NCBI RefSeq assembly: GCF_004118265.1
Contig: NZ_SDHW01000002.1
Span: 186,001 to 250,000 of the forward strand
Direction of reading: 5' to 3'
DNA: 64,000 bases
From: Lacibacter luteus
Lineage (GTDB): Bacteria; Bacteroidota; Bacteroidia; Chitinophagales; Chitinophagaceae
The translations under genes and the position numbers were made by a program. This document shows positions 33,376 to 42,919 of the stretch, one piece after another (the first letter of the stretch is position 1; each line of letters starts with the position of its first letter). The notes beneath the pieces are model-generated. The model was not told the DNA's origin and made no database searches. It was given only the letters and a program-made list of their open reading frames with translations.

Positions 33376-33426
33376 TGCTTTATGTATTTGGTTTAGGAAT
33401 TGCAATGATAACCATCATTCCCCAAA

Positions 33427-33456
33427 ACAAAAAACCTCCCATATTAAGGAGGTTTT
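33427..33456 (-). terminator. Intrinsic terminator after typA
   Basis: A nine-base-pair stem (33431-33439 with 33448-33456) has a GGAGG core and, on the minus strand, a T-rich tail. It follows the typA stop by about 20 bases. Confidence 0.85.
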
Positions 33457-33476
33457 ATTCTTTAAGCAAGTATTTC

Positions 33477-35288
33477 TTACGCCATTTGTGCGTTCATTTG
33501 TTTTGCTACTTTCTTGCGCTCTTCTTCATCGAGAATTACTTTACGCATACGGATGAAGTTTGGAGTTACTTCAATACACTCATCAAACTGAATGTATTCC
33601 ATACACTCTTCCAGCGTAAGCAAGGTTTTTGGAGCAATGCGTGTTGCATCATCACTTCCACTTGCACGGTGGTTGGTTAACTTTTTACCTTCTGTTGCGT
33701 TTACTACTAAGTCGCCTGGTTTAATGTGTTCAGCAATGATCTGGCCTGCATAAACATCTTCACCCGGATCAACAAAGAAAGTACCACGATCCTGCAACTT
33801 ATCAATTGAATAACCGGTTGTTTTATCCTGGAATTTAGAAAGTAATACACCGTTGTTACGACCGGGGATTGCACCTTTCCATGGTTTGTATTCGCTGAAA
33901 CGGTGCGCCATTACAGCTTCACCGGTTGTAGCGGTAAGCATTTGTGTACGCAAACCAATCAACCCACGTGAAGGAATATCGAACTCAAGGTGTTGCATTT
34001 CACCTTTGGTTTCCATCACCAGCATTTCACCTTTACGACGTGTAACCAAATCAATTACTTTGCTTGCAAACTCCTGCGGCACATCCACTACCAATGTTTC
34101 GTATGGTTCGTGTTTTTTTCCACCGATCTCTTTCACAATTACCTGTGGTTGACCAACAGTTAATTCATACCCTTCACGACGCATGGTTTCAATTAAGATA
34201 CCGAGGTGAAGAATACCACGACCATATACCACCAGGCTATCGCCATCTTCGCTATCTGTTACACGAAGCGCAAGATTCTTTTCCGTTTCTTTCATTAAAC
34301 GATCACGCAAGTGACGGCTTGTAACAAACTTACCATCTTTACCAAAGAAAGGTGAGTTGTTTACACTGAACAACATGTTCATCGTTGGCTCATCTACACT
34401 GATAACCGGTAATGCTTCCGGATTATCTGCATCAGCAATAGTATCACCAATATTAAAATCATCAACACCAACAACTGCACAAAGATCGCCGGCAACTACT
34501 TCTGCCACTTTCTTTTTGCCCATTCCTTCAAACACATACAGTTCTTTTACTTTCAGCTTACGCACTGTACCATCGGCCTGCATTAATGCTACCTGCTGAT
34601 TTTCTTTGATTGAACCACGGCTTACTTTACCAACTGCAATACGACCGAGGAAAGAAGAATAATCGAGTGAAGTGATCTGCATCTGCAATGGACCTTCCGC
34701 TACTTTCGGAGCAGGTACATATTTAATAATACCATCCAGTAATGGATTGATGTTATCGATCTCTGTTAATGAATCGTTGAACCAACCGTTTTTACCACTA
34801 CCATAGTAAGTAGGGAAATCCAGTTGTTCTTCTGTTGCATCGAGGTTAAAGAATAATTCGAACACCGCATCATGCACTTCATCAGGACGACAGTTTGGTT
34901 TATCAACTTTATTGATAACAACGATCGGCTTCAGGTTTAACTGCAATGCTTTTTGTAACACGAAACGTGTTTGTGGCATCGGACCTTCAAAAGCATCCAC
35001 CAACAGAATTACACCATCAGCCATTTTCAATACACGTTCTACCTCACCACCAAAATCGGCGTGGCCTGGTGTATCGATCACGTTAATTTTAATATCGTTG
35101 TAGGTAACAGCAGCATTTTTGGAAAAGATGGTGATACCACGCTCCCTTTCCAGGTCGTTGCTGTCCATGATGAGTTCGCCTGTTTCCTGGTTTTCACGGA
35201 AAACTTTGGTTGCGTGTAAAATTTTGTCAACCAGGGTAGTCTTACCATGGTCAACGTGTGCAATAATTGCTATGTTACGAATATTCAT
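33477..35288 (-). CDS. typA: Translational GTPase TypA/BipA
   Basis: The 603-residue protein is an EF-G-like GTPase that works on ribosome assembly at low temperature and stress. G motifs are AHVDHGKTTL, DTPGHADFGGEV and NKVDKP; the RERGITI switch and the C-terminal PSRGLIGLRTQMLTATTGEA and KPWKGAIPGRNNGVLLS segments are TypA-specific. The length matches the family. The ATG at 35288 is chosen over one six codons upstream because it gives the family opening MNIRNIAIIAHVDHGK. An exact -7 box lies 51 bases before it, giving an unusually long leader for this genome. Confidence 0.96.
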   Translation of the reverse strand: MNIRNIAIIAHVDHGKTTLVDKILHATKVFRENQETGELIMDSNDLERERGITIFSKNAAVTYNDIKINVIDTPGHADFGGEVERVLKMADGVILLVDAFEGPMPQTRFVLQKALQLNLKPIVVINKVDKPNCRPDEVHDAVFELFFNLDATEEQLDFPTYYGSGKNGWFNDSLTEIDNINPLLDGIIKYVPAPKVAEGPLQMQITSLDYSSFLGRIAVGKVSRGSIKENQQVALMQADGTVRKLKVKELYVFEGMGKKKVAEVVAGDLCAVVGVDDFNIGDTIADADNPEALPVISVDEPTMNMLFSVNNSPFFGKDGKFVTSRHLRDRLMKETEKNLALRVTDSEDGDSLVVYGRGILHLGILIETMRREGYELTVGQPQVIVKEIGGKKHEPYETLVVDVPQEFASKVIDLVTRRKGEMLVMETKGEMQHLEFDIPSRGLIGLRTQMLTATTGEAVMAHRFSEYKPWKGAIPGRNNGVLLSKFQDKTTGYSIDKLQDRGTFFVDPGEDVYAGQIIAEHIKPGDLVVNATEGKKLTNHRASGSDDATRIAPKTLLTLEECMEYIQFDECIEVTPNFIRMRKVILDEEERKKVAKQMNAQMA

Positions 35289-35339
35289 ACTCAGTGAGTT
35301 AGGCAATAGTGTTGGTGATTACTGCCAATTTTAAGGCCG

Positions 35340-35347
35340 CAAAGGTA
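35340..35347 (-). promoter_or_regulatory. -7 promoter box of typA
   Basis: TACCTTTG on the minus strand, exact TAnnTTTG, with its last base 52 bases upstream of the typA start. Confidence 0.5.
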
Positions 35348-35544
35348 AGCCTTTTAGCTGGGGTGGCAAGGAAAAAGGGCATGAATGTTTGGTTATGAAT
35401 TAGTGATTATGAAAGATGATTTGAGGAAACCGAACACCTTCCTTATACACAGCCAATGCACATTCCTGCCCGGTAACAATTTGATAAGAAAACCTTGGCA
35501 TTCTTTTTACGTTAGTATTTGTAATTCACCTAAAATTCAAGTTT

Positions 35545-35814
35545 ATGCAAAAGCAAGTAATGGCCCTTACAAGAAATCTCCTCAGCAACGGAGTCTTCAA
35601 CCATCTTTCCGATGCAGCTTTATCACGCATGCAATGGTTGCTGCTTACACGCAACAACAGCAATGTAACCACACAGCTTATGCAGTATTGGTATAGTGGG
35701 AATTATTTTACTACCGGTGCGCCGCAGGATTTGTTTCATCAATGCAACCTGTTTCTAATGCAGGCCGGGAAGCCAGCAATTGATGTGTTTATGTACGACG
35801 AAACAGAAGCCTGA
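35545..35814 (+). CDS. Orphan 89-residue protein
   Basis: I recognise no family. The product is soluble, without signal peptide or repeats, and has helix-like and polar segments (NHLSDAALSRMQWLLLTRNN, DLFHQCNLFLMQAGKPAIDV). The codon pattern resembles neighbouring genes and the frame has a good ATG, preceded by a loose -7 box (TAGTATTTG around 35515-35523) and a TTG triplet further upstream, so I accept it as a likely real gene. It is alone in the 640-base region between divergent typA and uvrD. It could be a short regulator or simply a lineage-specific unknown. Confidence 0.55.
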   Translation: MQKQVMALTRNLLSNGVFNHLSDAALSRMQWLLLTRNNSNVTTQLMQYWYSGNYFTTGAPQDLFHQCNLFLMQAGKPAIDVFMYDETEA

Positions 35815-35925
35815 TCCTGATTTCCTGTTTTTCTTTTTGTTGTTCTCCAAAGGAGCTGCAATTTCTTTCTCCACAGCACCCCATCTCCCATTTGCTTCTT
35901 GTAAATTGCAGGCTTATTTCGATTT

Positions 35926-38403
35926 ATGATTGACTATTTAAAAGGACTAAACGAACGGCAGAAAGAAGCAGTGATCACCATCGACGGACCGTTGATGATC
36001 GTGGCAGGTGCAGGTAGTGGTAAAACCAAAGTGCTCACCACCCGTATTGCACATTTAATGGCGCAGGGTGTAGATGCATTCAACATATTAGCGTTAACGT
36101 TTACCAATAAAGCGGCCAAGGAAATGAAGGAGCGTGTGGAGCACATCCTCGGCAACCACGAAGCAAGAAATTTATACATCGGTACTTTTCATAGTGTCTT
36201 CGCAAGAATTTTAAGAAGTGAAGCAACTAAGATCGGTTATCCATCAAACTTTACGATTTACGATACGGATGATGCAAAAAGTGTAATCAAAACAGTGATC
36301 AATGAAATGAACCTGGATGATAAACACTACAAACCATCAACTGTTTACAACCGCATCTCCTCTGCAAAAAATGCATTGGTAAATGCAGAAGAATACAAGA
36401 ACGACTGGCACATACAGCAGGAAGATATGCGTGCCAACCGTCCGGCCATTGCACAGATCTACGATAGTTATGCCAAGCGTTGTTTTAAAAACGGCGCAAT
36501 GGATTTTGATGATCTGTTGATCAAGTTTTATGAATTACTGAAAACTGTTCCGGAAAGCTTAAGTAAGTACCAACGTCGTTTCAAATACATCATGATCGAT
36601 GAGTACCAGGATACTAACCCTGCCCAGTACGAGATCATAAAACTGTTAGGTGCCATGCACGAAAATGTTTGTGTGGTGGGCGATGATGCACAAAGTATTT
36701 ACAGTTTCCGTGGCGCTACTATTGAAAACATTTTACAGTTTCAGAAAGATTATGACAATGTGCATGTGGTAAAACTGGAACAGAACTACCGCAGTACAAA
36801 GAACATCCTCAATGTTGCAAACGAAGTTATAGCCAACAACAAAGGACAAATTGAAAAAACACTTTTTACCGATAATGGCGATGGCGAAAAATTAAAACTG
36901 GTTCGTACGCTTACCGATAATGATGAAGGAAAGTTTGTTGCAGATACTATCCAGGAACAAAAACTCCGTAACCATTACCGCAATAAAGATTTCGCCATTC
37001 TCTATCGTACCAATGCACAAAGCCGTGCAATGGAAGAAAGCCTGCGCCGCATGGGTATTCCCTATATTATTTACGGCGGCATCAGTTTCTATCAACGCAA
37101 AGAGATCAAAGACTTTATTGCATACCTGCGCCTTATTGTAAACCCACGTGATGAAGAAGCGTTGAAACGCATCATCAATTATCCTGTTCGTGGCATTGGT
37201 AAAACAACGGTTGACAAATGTGTGCTGTTTGCCAATGAACAAAACATCAGCATGTGGGAAGTGCTTACCCGTGCACAGGAATATGGTTTCAAAGCAGGAA
37301 CATTAGAAGCAATAGACAATTTTGTAACCATGATCCGCAGTTTTGCCAGCATGTTACAAAAGAATAATGCGTACGATGTAGCGGTGCATGTGGGCAAACA
37401 AACCAATATCGTTAAAGAATTATTCAACGATAAGAGTACAGAAGGGTTACAACGTTATGAGAATACGCAAGAATTACTTAACTCTATTAAAGAGTGGGTG
37501 GATGATACGGCAAACCGTCAGCAGATTGATGATGACGGTGTGATGATTGAAGAAGAAAAACTGTTTGATGAACCCGAAAAGCCGCAACAGGAACTATCGT
37601 TCGATGCTGCTCCTGCGCAAACAGAAGAACAAAAGAAACTCGGTGCTGTTACACTTGGAGCTTACCTGCAGCAGATCACTTTGTTAACCGATGCCGATGA
37701 TAAAGATCCTGATGCAGACAATGTAAAACTCATGACCATCCATGCTGCAAAAGGTTTGGAATTTGAATGTGTATTTGCTGCGGGCTTAGAAGAACAATTA
37801 TTCCCCAGTGCACTCTCCATCAATACAAGAGAAGAACTGGAAGAAGAGCGTCGTTTGTTTTATGTAGTGATCACCCGTGCAAAAAAGAAGTTGTGGATCA
37901 CTTATGCCAATACACGATATAAGTTTGGACAGATCGTTCAAAATGAACCCAGCCGTTTCTTAGATGAACTGCCGGAACAATATGTAGATAAAAGTTATGC
38001 AGGCGGCGGTTTACGTAACCAGTCATCCGGCTCTTCGTTTGGTGGTGGTTCTGCATTCGATCGTATGAAAGGTGGATTTGGCAATCGCAATAATGACTAT
38101 ACTGATGTTGCCAATGCCGAAAAGCGTTATGGTGCACCTCCGAAAGCTAACACATCAAAACCATCGTATGCCACACCACCTGCAAGGCCACAAACAGTGG
38201 AACATAAACCTGCTGCAGATTTTGTTGCCAGCGATACCAGCAACCTGGAAGTGGGCAATAAAGTGGAGCATCAGAAATTCGGTTTTGGCGAAGTAATTAA
38301 AATGGAAGGCAGTGCTCACAACCCCATTGCAACGGTAAAGTTTGAATTGAACGGCGAAAAGAAGATCATGCTGAATTATGCCAAGCTGCGTATCGTCAAC
38401 TAA
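35926..38403 (+). CDS. UvrD/PcrA-type DNA helicase
   Basis: The 825-residue superfamily 1A helicase unwinds DNA 3'-5' in repair and replication-conflict removal. Motifs are visible: Q motif LNERQKEAV, motif I GAGSGKTKVLTTRI, motif II MIDEYQDTN, motif III DDAQSIYSFRGA, motif IV NYRSTKNIL, motif V LMTIHAAKGLEFECVF and motif VI EERRLFYVVITRAKKKL. A disordered glycine-rich linker (about 690-765) leads to the tudor-like PcrA/UvrD tail (KVEHQKFGFGEVIKMEG and NYAKLRIV) that binds RNA polymerase in Bacillus PcrA. The length is that of PcrA, not RecB or Rep. It has its own transcription unit. Confidence 0.95.
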   Translation: MIDYLKGLNERQKEAVITIDGPLMIVAGAGSGKTKVLTTRIAHLMAQGVDAFNILALTFTNKAAKEMKERVEHILGNHEARNLYIGTFHSVFARILRSEATKIGYPSNFTIYDTDDAKSVIKTVINEMNLDDKHYKPSTVYNRISSAKNALVNAEEYKNDWHIQQEDMRANRPAIAQIYDSYAKRCFKNGAMDFDDLLIKFYELLKTVPESLSKYQRRFKYIMIDEYQDTNPAQYEIIKLLGAMHENVCVVGDDAQSIYSFRGATIENILQFQKDYDNVHVVKLEQNYRSTKNILNVANEVIANNKGQIEKTLFTDNGDGEKLKLVRTLTDNDEGKFVADTIQEQKLRNHYRNKDFAILYRTNAQSRAMEESLRRMGIPYIIYGGISFYQRKEIKDFIAYLRLIVNPRDEEALKRIINYPVRGIGKTTVDKCVLFANEQNISMWEVLTRAQEYGFKAGTLEAIDNFVTMIRSFASMLQKNNAYDVAVHVGKQTNIVKELFNDKSTEGLQRYENTQELLNSIKEWVDDTANRQQIDDDGVMIEEEKLFDEPEKPQQELSFDAAPAQTEEQKKLGAVTLGAYLQQITLLTDADDKDPDADNVKLMTIHAAKGLEFECVFAAGLEEQLFPSALSINTREELEEERRLFYVVITRAKKKLWITYANTRYKFGQIVQNEPSRFLDELPEQYVDKSYAGGGLRNQSSGSSFGGGSAFDRMKGGFGNRNNDYTDVANAEKRYGAPPKANTSKPSYATPPARPQTVEHKPAADFVASDTSNLEVGNKVEHQKFGFGEVIKMEGSAHNPIATVKFELNGEKKIMLNYAKLRIVN

Positions 38404-38430
38404 GATCCCGTCAACGGAATAAGAATAAGA

Positions 38431-38453
38431 AAGCCTTCGCTAAGCGAAGGCTT
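38431..38453. terminator. Hairpin between uvrD and cysK
   Basis: A ten-base-pair stem (38431-38440 with 38444-38453) with a TAA loop. T tracts are only moderate on both strands, so termination may be partial. Confidence 0.65.
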
Positions 38454-38477
38454 GTGTATTACTAAGGGGCCGACCTT

Positions 38478-39389
38478 TTAAAACAGTCCATCTACGCTGA
38501 AATAACGCTCACCGGTATCGTAGTTAAAGATCAATACTTTGCTTCCTTTCGGAATTTCGGGTAATTTCTTAGCAAGAGCAGCCATTGTTGCGCCGCTTGA
38601 AATACCTTGGAAAATACCTTCTTCTTTTGCTGCACGTTGCGCATAAGCAAACGCATCATCTTTACTTACTTGAATTACGCCATCCAAAACATCGGTTTGT
38701 AAGTTGGTAGGAATAAAGCCTGCACCAATACCTTGTATAGGATGTGGTGAAGGTTCGCCACCGCTGATAACAGGAGAAAGTTCCGGTTCAACAGCAAATA
38801 CTTTTACATTCGGGAATTTCTTTTTCAGTTCACGACCAACACCGGTTATATGTCCACCTGTACCAACACCGGTAATCAGGTAATCAATTCCATCAGGAAA
38901 ATCGGCAATTATTTCCTGTGCAGTTGTTTTTACATGCACATCAATATTTGCCGGGTTATCGAACTGCTGCGGCATCCAGCTGTTAGGCGTTGCTTCAAGT
39001 AATTCAGTTGCTTTTGCAATAGCTCCTTTCATTCCTTTTTCACGTGGAGTAAGTTCAAACGTTGCACCATAAACACTCATCAGTTTACGGCGTTCAATAC
39101 TCATACTTTCCGGCATAACAAGAATGAGCTTATAGCCTTTTACTGCTGCAACCATTGCCAAACCAATACCGGTGTTGCCACTCGTTGGTTCAATAATTAC
39201 ACTGCCCTCTTTCAAAATACCTTTTGCTTCTGCATCTTCAATCATGCTTAATGCAATACGATCCTTAATACTACCGCCGGGGTTTGCACGTTCCAGCTTG
39301 CTCCATACTTCAACATCAGAAGAGAACAAGCGATTGATGCGTACATGCGGCGTGTTGCCTATTGTTTCTAAAATGCTGTTTGCTTTCAT
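38478..39389 (-). CDS. cysK: Cysteine synthase (O-acetylserine sulfhydrylase)
   Basis: The 303-residue PLP enzyme makes cysteine from O-acetylserine and sulfide. The PLP lysine is K42 in [12 protein letters not shown], followed by the substrate loop [11 protein letters not shown], the phosphate-binding [16 protein letters not shown] and the ISSGA loop. The length matches CysK. It is 25 bases after cysE, so the two form a cysE-cysK operon, matching their joint enzyme complex. No regulatory motif for cysteine was recognised. Confidence 0.95.
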   Translation of the reverse strand: MKANSILETIGNTPHVRINRLFSSDVEVWSKLERANPGGSIKDRIALSMIEDAEAKGILKEGSVIIEPTSGNTGIGLAMVAAVKGYKLILVMPESMSIERRKLMSVYGATFELTPREKGMKGAIAKATELLEATPNSWMPQQFDNPANIDVHVKTTAQEIIADFPDGIDYLITGVGTGGHITGVGRELKKKFPNVKVFAVEPELSPVISGGEPSPHPIQGIGAGFIPTNLQTDVLDGVIQVSKDDAFAYAQRAAKEEGIFQGISSGATMAALAKKLPEIPKGSKVLIFNYDTGERYFSVDGLF

Positions 39390-39414
39390 GTTTTATTTTT
39401 TTCGATGATTTATA

Positions 39415-40227
39415 TTAGATAATGAAATTAAGAGGCTCTGTAAAATCTTTTTTATCGGTGATAACGATCTGGCTTTTGGTATAAGCAACGCTATGCGGTA
39501 TTACACTCTCGGTAATCCAGGTATTACCGCCAATAATACTATCGTGACCAATGACTGTTTTACCACCAAGAATAGTACTGTTTGCATACAACACCACGTT
39601 ATCTTCTATGGTAGGATGCCGTTTTGTTTGTGCATCTTCTTTACGTACTGCCAATGCACCCAAAGTAACTCCCTGGTAAATTTTTACATTCTTACCAATG
39701 ATACTTGTTTCGCCAATTACCACACCTGTGCCATGGTCGATAAAGAACGGACAACCGATCTGTGCCCCTGCATTAATATCAATACCTGTTTTGCTGTGCG
39801 CCAACTCACTCATAATACGTGGAAGAATAGGCACATTCAACTTATACAACGGATGCGTAAGCCGGTAGATCATAATAGCATAAAAACCGGGGTACGATAA
39901 AATCACTTCTTCAACAGAATAAGCAGCAGGATCAAACTCCAATATCAACTCCGCATCTTCTATCAACTCTGCTTTGATAAATGCAAGCTCATCAAGATAT
40001 TCATCGGTTATACCAACCACATCCAGATCGTAGCGTTGCGATAAGGGCGTAAGTATTTCTGTAAGTTGTTTCCTGAGCAAAATATTTGCACTGCACTGCT
40101 GTTCGGTATAAGCAGCTGCATCACTAACCATTGGAAAAATGCAGTTGATCAAATCTTCTGTAAACGTAACCACCGTATTCCTCGACGGGAAATTACTGCT
40201 AAGCAGGTAGCCGGGAAAAGCACTCAT
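39415..40227 (-). CDS. cysE: Serine O-acetyltransferase
   Basis: The 270-residue enzyme starts cysteine synthesis by acetylating serine. An N-terminal helical domain precedes a left-handed beta helix with hexapeptide repeats: INAGAQIGCPFFIDHGTGV, VIGETSIIGKNVKIYQGVTLG, KRHPTIEDNVVLYANSTILG and GHDSIIGGNTWIT. The conserved histidine-containing DHGTG motif is present. The tail ends NFII, with isoleucine at the end, as expected for the C-terminus that docks in the CysK active site. It is the first gene of the cysE-cysK operon. Confidence 0.93.
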   Translation of the reverse strand: MSAFPGYLLSSNFPSRNTVVTFTEDLINCIFPMVSDAAAYTEQQCSANILLRKQLTEILTPLSQRYDLDVVGITDEYLDELAFIKAELIEDAELILEFDPAAYSVEEVILSYPGFYAIMIYRLTHPLYKLNVPILPRIMSELAHSKTGIDINAGAQIGCPFFIDHGTGVVIGETSIIGKNVKIYQGVTLGALAVRKEDAQTKRHPTIEDNVVLYANSTILGGKTVIGHDSIIGGNTWITESVIPHSVAYTKSQIVITDKKDFTEPLNFII

Positions 40228-40399
40228 GATCTAAAGTATTTTAAAGTTCATCCGTTTTACAAACGAACGATCAGTCATATTCTTAAAAAACAATCATGCG
40301 AAAATAAGGCTTCTTTTGTTTAGTCTACCAGTTTGGTTGATTTTTAGCATTTTCACAACCGTTGCTTTCCAATTTATGACCGGGGACTTACAAATTACT

Positions 40400-40756
40400 T
40401 TATTGCAGGGCTTTTTTCAAGGCTTCTACCGTTTTTTTATCGTTACCAACAAATATCTGGTTGTTGAATATGGTTACCGGACGTTTCAGAAACGTATCTT
40501 CTTCCAGTATGTAATTTTTGTAATCGTCTTCTGTAAGCTTTTTATCCTTTAACCCAAGCTCTTTATACTTTAATGCTCGCCGGCTGAACAATGCCTCGTA
40601 GCTACCGGCAAGTTTCCTCATCTCTTCCAGCTGTTTTTTTGTGATCTTCTCCTCACGGATGTTCTGAAATTCCAAGCCCGCTTTATCGGCACCCGTTTCT
40701 TTTATAATGGCCTGGCAGGTTGTACAATGCGCCAGGTGATACATTTTCTTCGCCAT
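40400..40756 (-). CDS. ArsC/Spx-family thioredoxin-fold protein
   Basis: The 118-residue protein belongs to the ArsC/Spx family. The CTTC pair at residues 11-14 (HCTTC) is followed by the family phrases QNIREEKITKKQL, RRALKYKELGLKDKKLTEDD and EEDTFLKRPVTIF. Arsenate reductases need a second cysteine-arginine arrangement that I cannot confirm, so it may be a redox regulator or a nitrogenase-associated-type protein rather than an arsenate reductase. No ars genes are adjacent. The divergent gene is an ECF sigma factor. Confidence 0.82.
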   Translation of the reverse strand: MAKKMYHLAHCTTCQAIIKETGADKAGLEFQNIREEKITKKQLEEMRKLAGSYEALFSRRALKYKELGLKDKKLTEDDYKNYILEEDTFLKRPVTIFNNQIFVGNDKKTVEALKKALQ

Positions 40757-40831
40757 AACTATTTTTCTTATTTGCGTGTAACTTAATTCATTTTTGCACT
40801 ACCTATACAAATACGTAAACCAACCGGTTGA

Positions 40832-41341
40832 ATGACCATAGCTTCTGAACAGGATTTTTTACTGCTGGTAAAAGAGCATCAAGGTATTATTCGCAAAGTA
40901 TGCCATCTGTATGGCCGCAACGATGCGGACAGGGATGACCTGTACCAGGAAATCGTTATTCAGCTATGGAAAGCATTCGGCAGTTTCAGGGGCGATGCAA
41001 AGATCAGTACCTGGATGTACCGTATTGCACTGAACACCGCCATCAGTAACCTGCGGAAACAATCGAGAAAGGTTGCCTTGAGTTTTCCTGAATTTATACC
41101 AAGAGATGATGCCGACAGCTATGAAGAAAAACTGAAGGAAGAAAAACTCCAGCAGATGTATGCTGCCATCAGCCGACTTACCGAAGTAGAAAAAGCCATT
41201 GTAATGTTATACCTCGAAGACAAGAGTTACGATGAAATGGAAGACATACTTGGTATTGGTAATGGCGCATTGCGGGTAAAGATGAACCGCATTAAAGAAA
41301 AATTACGTTCATTAACTAAAGCCGAAGCGTATGGAACTTGA
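40832..41341 (+). CDS. ECF-type RNA polymerase sigma factor
   Basis: The 169-residue protein has sigma region 2 (about 10-80: ADRDDLYQEIVIQLWKAFG and KISTWMYRIALNTAISNLRK) and region 4 (about 110-160: LTEVEKAIVMLYLEDKSYDE followed by MEDILGIGNGALRVKMNRIK). Region 1.1 and 3 are missing, as in ECF factors. It overlaps the next gene, a four-helix membrane protein, by 11 bases; this protein may be its anti-sigma factor. No autoregulated target promoter can be named. Confidence 0.92.
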   Translation: MTIASEQDFLLLVKEHQGIIRKVCHLYGRNDADRDDLYQEIVIQLWKAFGSFRGDAKISTWMYRIALNTAISNLRKQSRKVALSFPEFIPRDDADSYEEKLKEEKLQQMYAAISRLTEVEKAIVMLYLEDKSYDEMEDILGIGNGALRVKMNRIKEKLRSLTKAEAYGT

Positions 41342-41957
41342 TCAGCTAAAAGAAATGTGGGGCACGGTTGAAAGCAGCAGCGGGCAACCATCCGAACAGG
41401 AGCTGCAGGCTATACTGCAGAAAAAATCAAAAAGTCCTATTGCGAAAATGAAACGCAACCTCACCATTGAAATGTGGGTGGTGGTGGTTTTATACCTGTG
41501 GATCATTATTGATTATATCATCAACTTCAAAGGTCTTATACTCATTATTCCTTTGTTGTTTTTTGTAATAGGCGTTGCTTTTATGGTTTATTACATTCGT
41601 AAACGCAGCCTGCTGAAACAAATGGAATGTGTTACCTGCGAAGTAAAAAGCAACCTGCAGCAACAGTTACGCATACTTGAAAAATACATCCGCATATATT
41701 TAATTGCCGGAACAGCCCTGATGCCGATCTCTATTATTACTATGAGTGTGGTGCTGTTTTTCTACTCACCAGAGGTAGCCGTACAGCGCCAGAAAGCTGA
41801 TGTGCCTTTTGCTGTTTTCTTCGGTATTGTAACTTTAATGTCGCTTGTATTAACCGTTCCGCTTTATTTTTTAAACAAATGGTATGTGCGTAAACTTTAC
41901 GGACAGCATGCAGAAAAGTTAAAGCATATTGTAAACGAAATGACAGAAGAAGAATGA
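41331..41957 (+). CDS. Four-helix membrane protein beside the ECF sigma factor
   Basis: I do not recognise a family. The 208-residue product has a short cytoplasmic start with QLKEMWGTVES and KKSKSPIAKMKRNL, followed by four hydrophobic segments (about 46-66, 71-90, 120-145 and 155-180) and a short cytoplasmic tail. It begins 11 bases before the sigma gene stops and ends with an ATGA overlap with the following TraB-like gene. Genes in this position often encode an anti-sigma factor, but no ZAS zinc motif (HxxxCxxC) is present, so that is inference. Confidence 0.75.
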   Translation: MELDQLKEMWGTVESSSGQPSEQELQAILQKKSKSPIAKMKRNLTIEMWVVVVLYLWIIIDYIINFKGLILIIPLLFFVIGVAFMVYYIRKRSLLKQMECVTCEVKSNLQQQLRILEKYIRIYLIAGTALMPISIITMSVVLFFYSPEVAVQRQKADVPFAVFFGIVTLMSLVLTVPLYFLNKWYVRKLYGQHAEKLKHIVNEMTEEE

Positions 41958-42829
41958 TCATCACAATGAAAAAGCAAATTATTTTACTGGCTGCCGTGCT
42001 CATGAGCAGCATTGGCTTTGCCCAAACAAAAACAGAAAGCAGCCTGTTGTGGGAAATTACAGGCAACAACCTGAAGACCCCCTCTTACCTGTTTGGTACT
42101 GTACATATTATTTGCAAAGAAGATTTTTTTATGCCTGCTGTTGTACAGGAAAAATTTACAAATGCAGAACAGGTGTTTCTTGAATTAGACATGGACGACC
42201 CGGCCATGATGATGAAAATGATAACACTGCTGCAGCTACCCAAAGGGCAAACGATTAAACAATTATTTGGCGACAGTGCCTTTGCTGCCTTCGATAAAAA
42301 ATATCAGAAAATCACCGGCATGTCGGCGCTCATGTTCAATACGTTTAAACCGTTTATGCTGATGACGATGCTGTCGGAAAAATCGCTGAACTGCAAAACC
42401 CGTGAATCGTACGAGCAAACTTTTATTGCCATTGCAGCTAAAAACGGTAAAGACATTAAAGGTCTTGAAACACTGGAAGACCAGGTTGCCGTTTTTGATT
42501 CCATACCCGACAGTGTTGAAGTTGCCAACCTGCAAAACATGATCGATAACTTTGATAAGAATATTGAAGAGTTTAAAAAGCTGATTACTGTTTACAAATC
42601 GCAGGATGTAGAAGCGCTTTACAGTTTCACCAATAACTCGCCGGAGTTAATGGATGCAGAAAACGAACTGCTTGTAAAACGCAACAGCAAATGGATTCCG
42701 CTTATGCAAAAAAACATGGAAAGCAAATCCTGCTTTTTTGCTGTTGGTGCGGCACATCTTGGCGGCGATATCGGCGTTATTAATTTATTACGCAAGCAAG
42801 GCTATACTGTTAAGCCGGTAAAACTTTAA
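41954..42829 (+). CDS. TraB/GumN-family exported protein
   Basis: The 291-residue protein is a TraB/GumN-type protein, a family related to Tiki and possibly proteolytic. It has a signal peptide (MKKQIILLAAVLMSSIGFAQ), the N-terminal SSLLWEITGNNLKTPSYLFG and LFGTVHI, and the C-terminal CFFAVGAAHLGGDIGVINLL, the two conserved regions of the family. The start at 41954 overlaps the upstream stop (ATGA); the ATG at 41966 is equally plausible and gives the signal peptide directly. It is likely periplasmic. It ends the ECF sigma operon, before a strong terminator. Confidence 0.85.
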   Translation: MIITMKKQIILLAAVLMSSIGFAQTKTESSLLWEITGNNLKTPSYLFGTVHIICKEDFFMPAVVQEKFTNAEQVFLELDMDDPAMMMKMITLLQLPKGQTIKQLFGDSAFAAFDKKYQKITGMSALMFNTFKPFMLMTMLSEKSLNCKTRESYEQTFIAIAAKNGKDIKGLETLEDQVAVFDSIPDSVEVANLQNMIDNFDKNIEEFKKLITVYKSQDVEALYSFTNNSPELMDAENELLVKRNSKWIPLMQKNMESKSCFFAVGAAHLGGDIGVINLLRKQGYTVKPVKL

Positions 42830-42863
42830 GCAACCATCTAACCATTACCTTATTCCTCTAATG

Positions 42864-42896
42864 AAAGAGCGGGTTGTGAAAACACCCGCTCTTTTT
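42864..42896 (+). terminator. Intrinsic terminator after the ECF sigma operon
   Basis: An 11-base-pair stem (42864-42874 with 42884-42894) of aaagagcgggt and its complement, a nine-base loop and a T run. Confidence 0.9.
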
Positions 42897-42919
42897 GTTT
42901 CTGCAATTATCTTCGTGTC

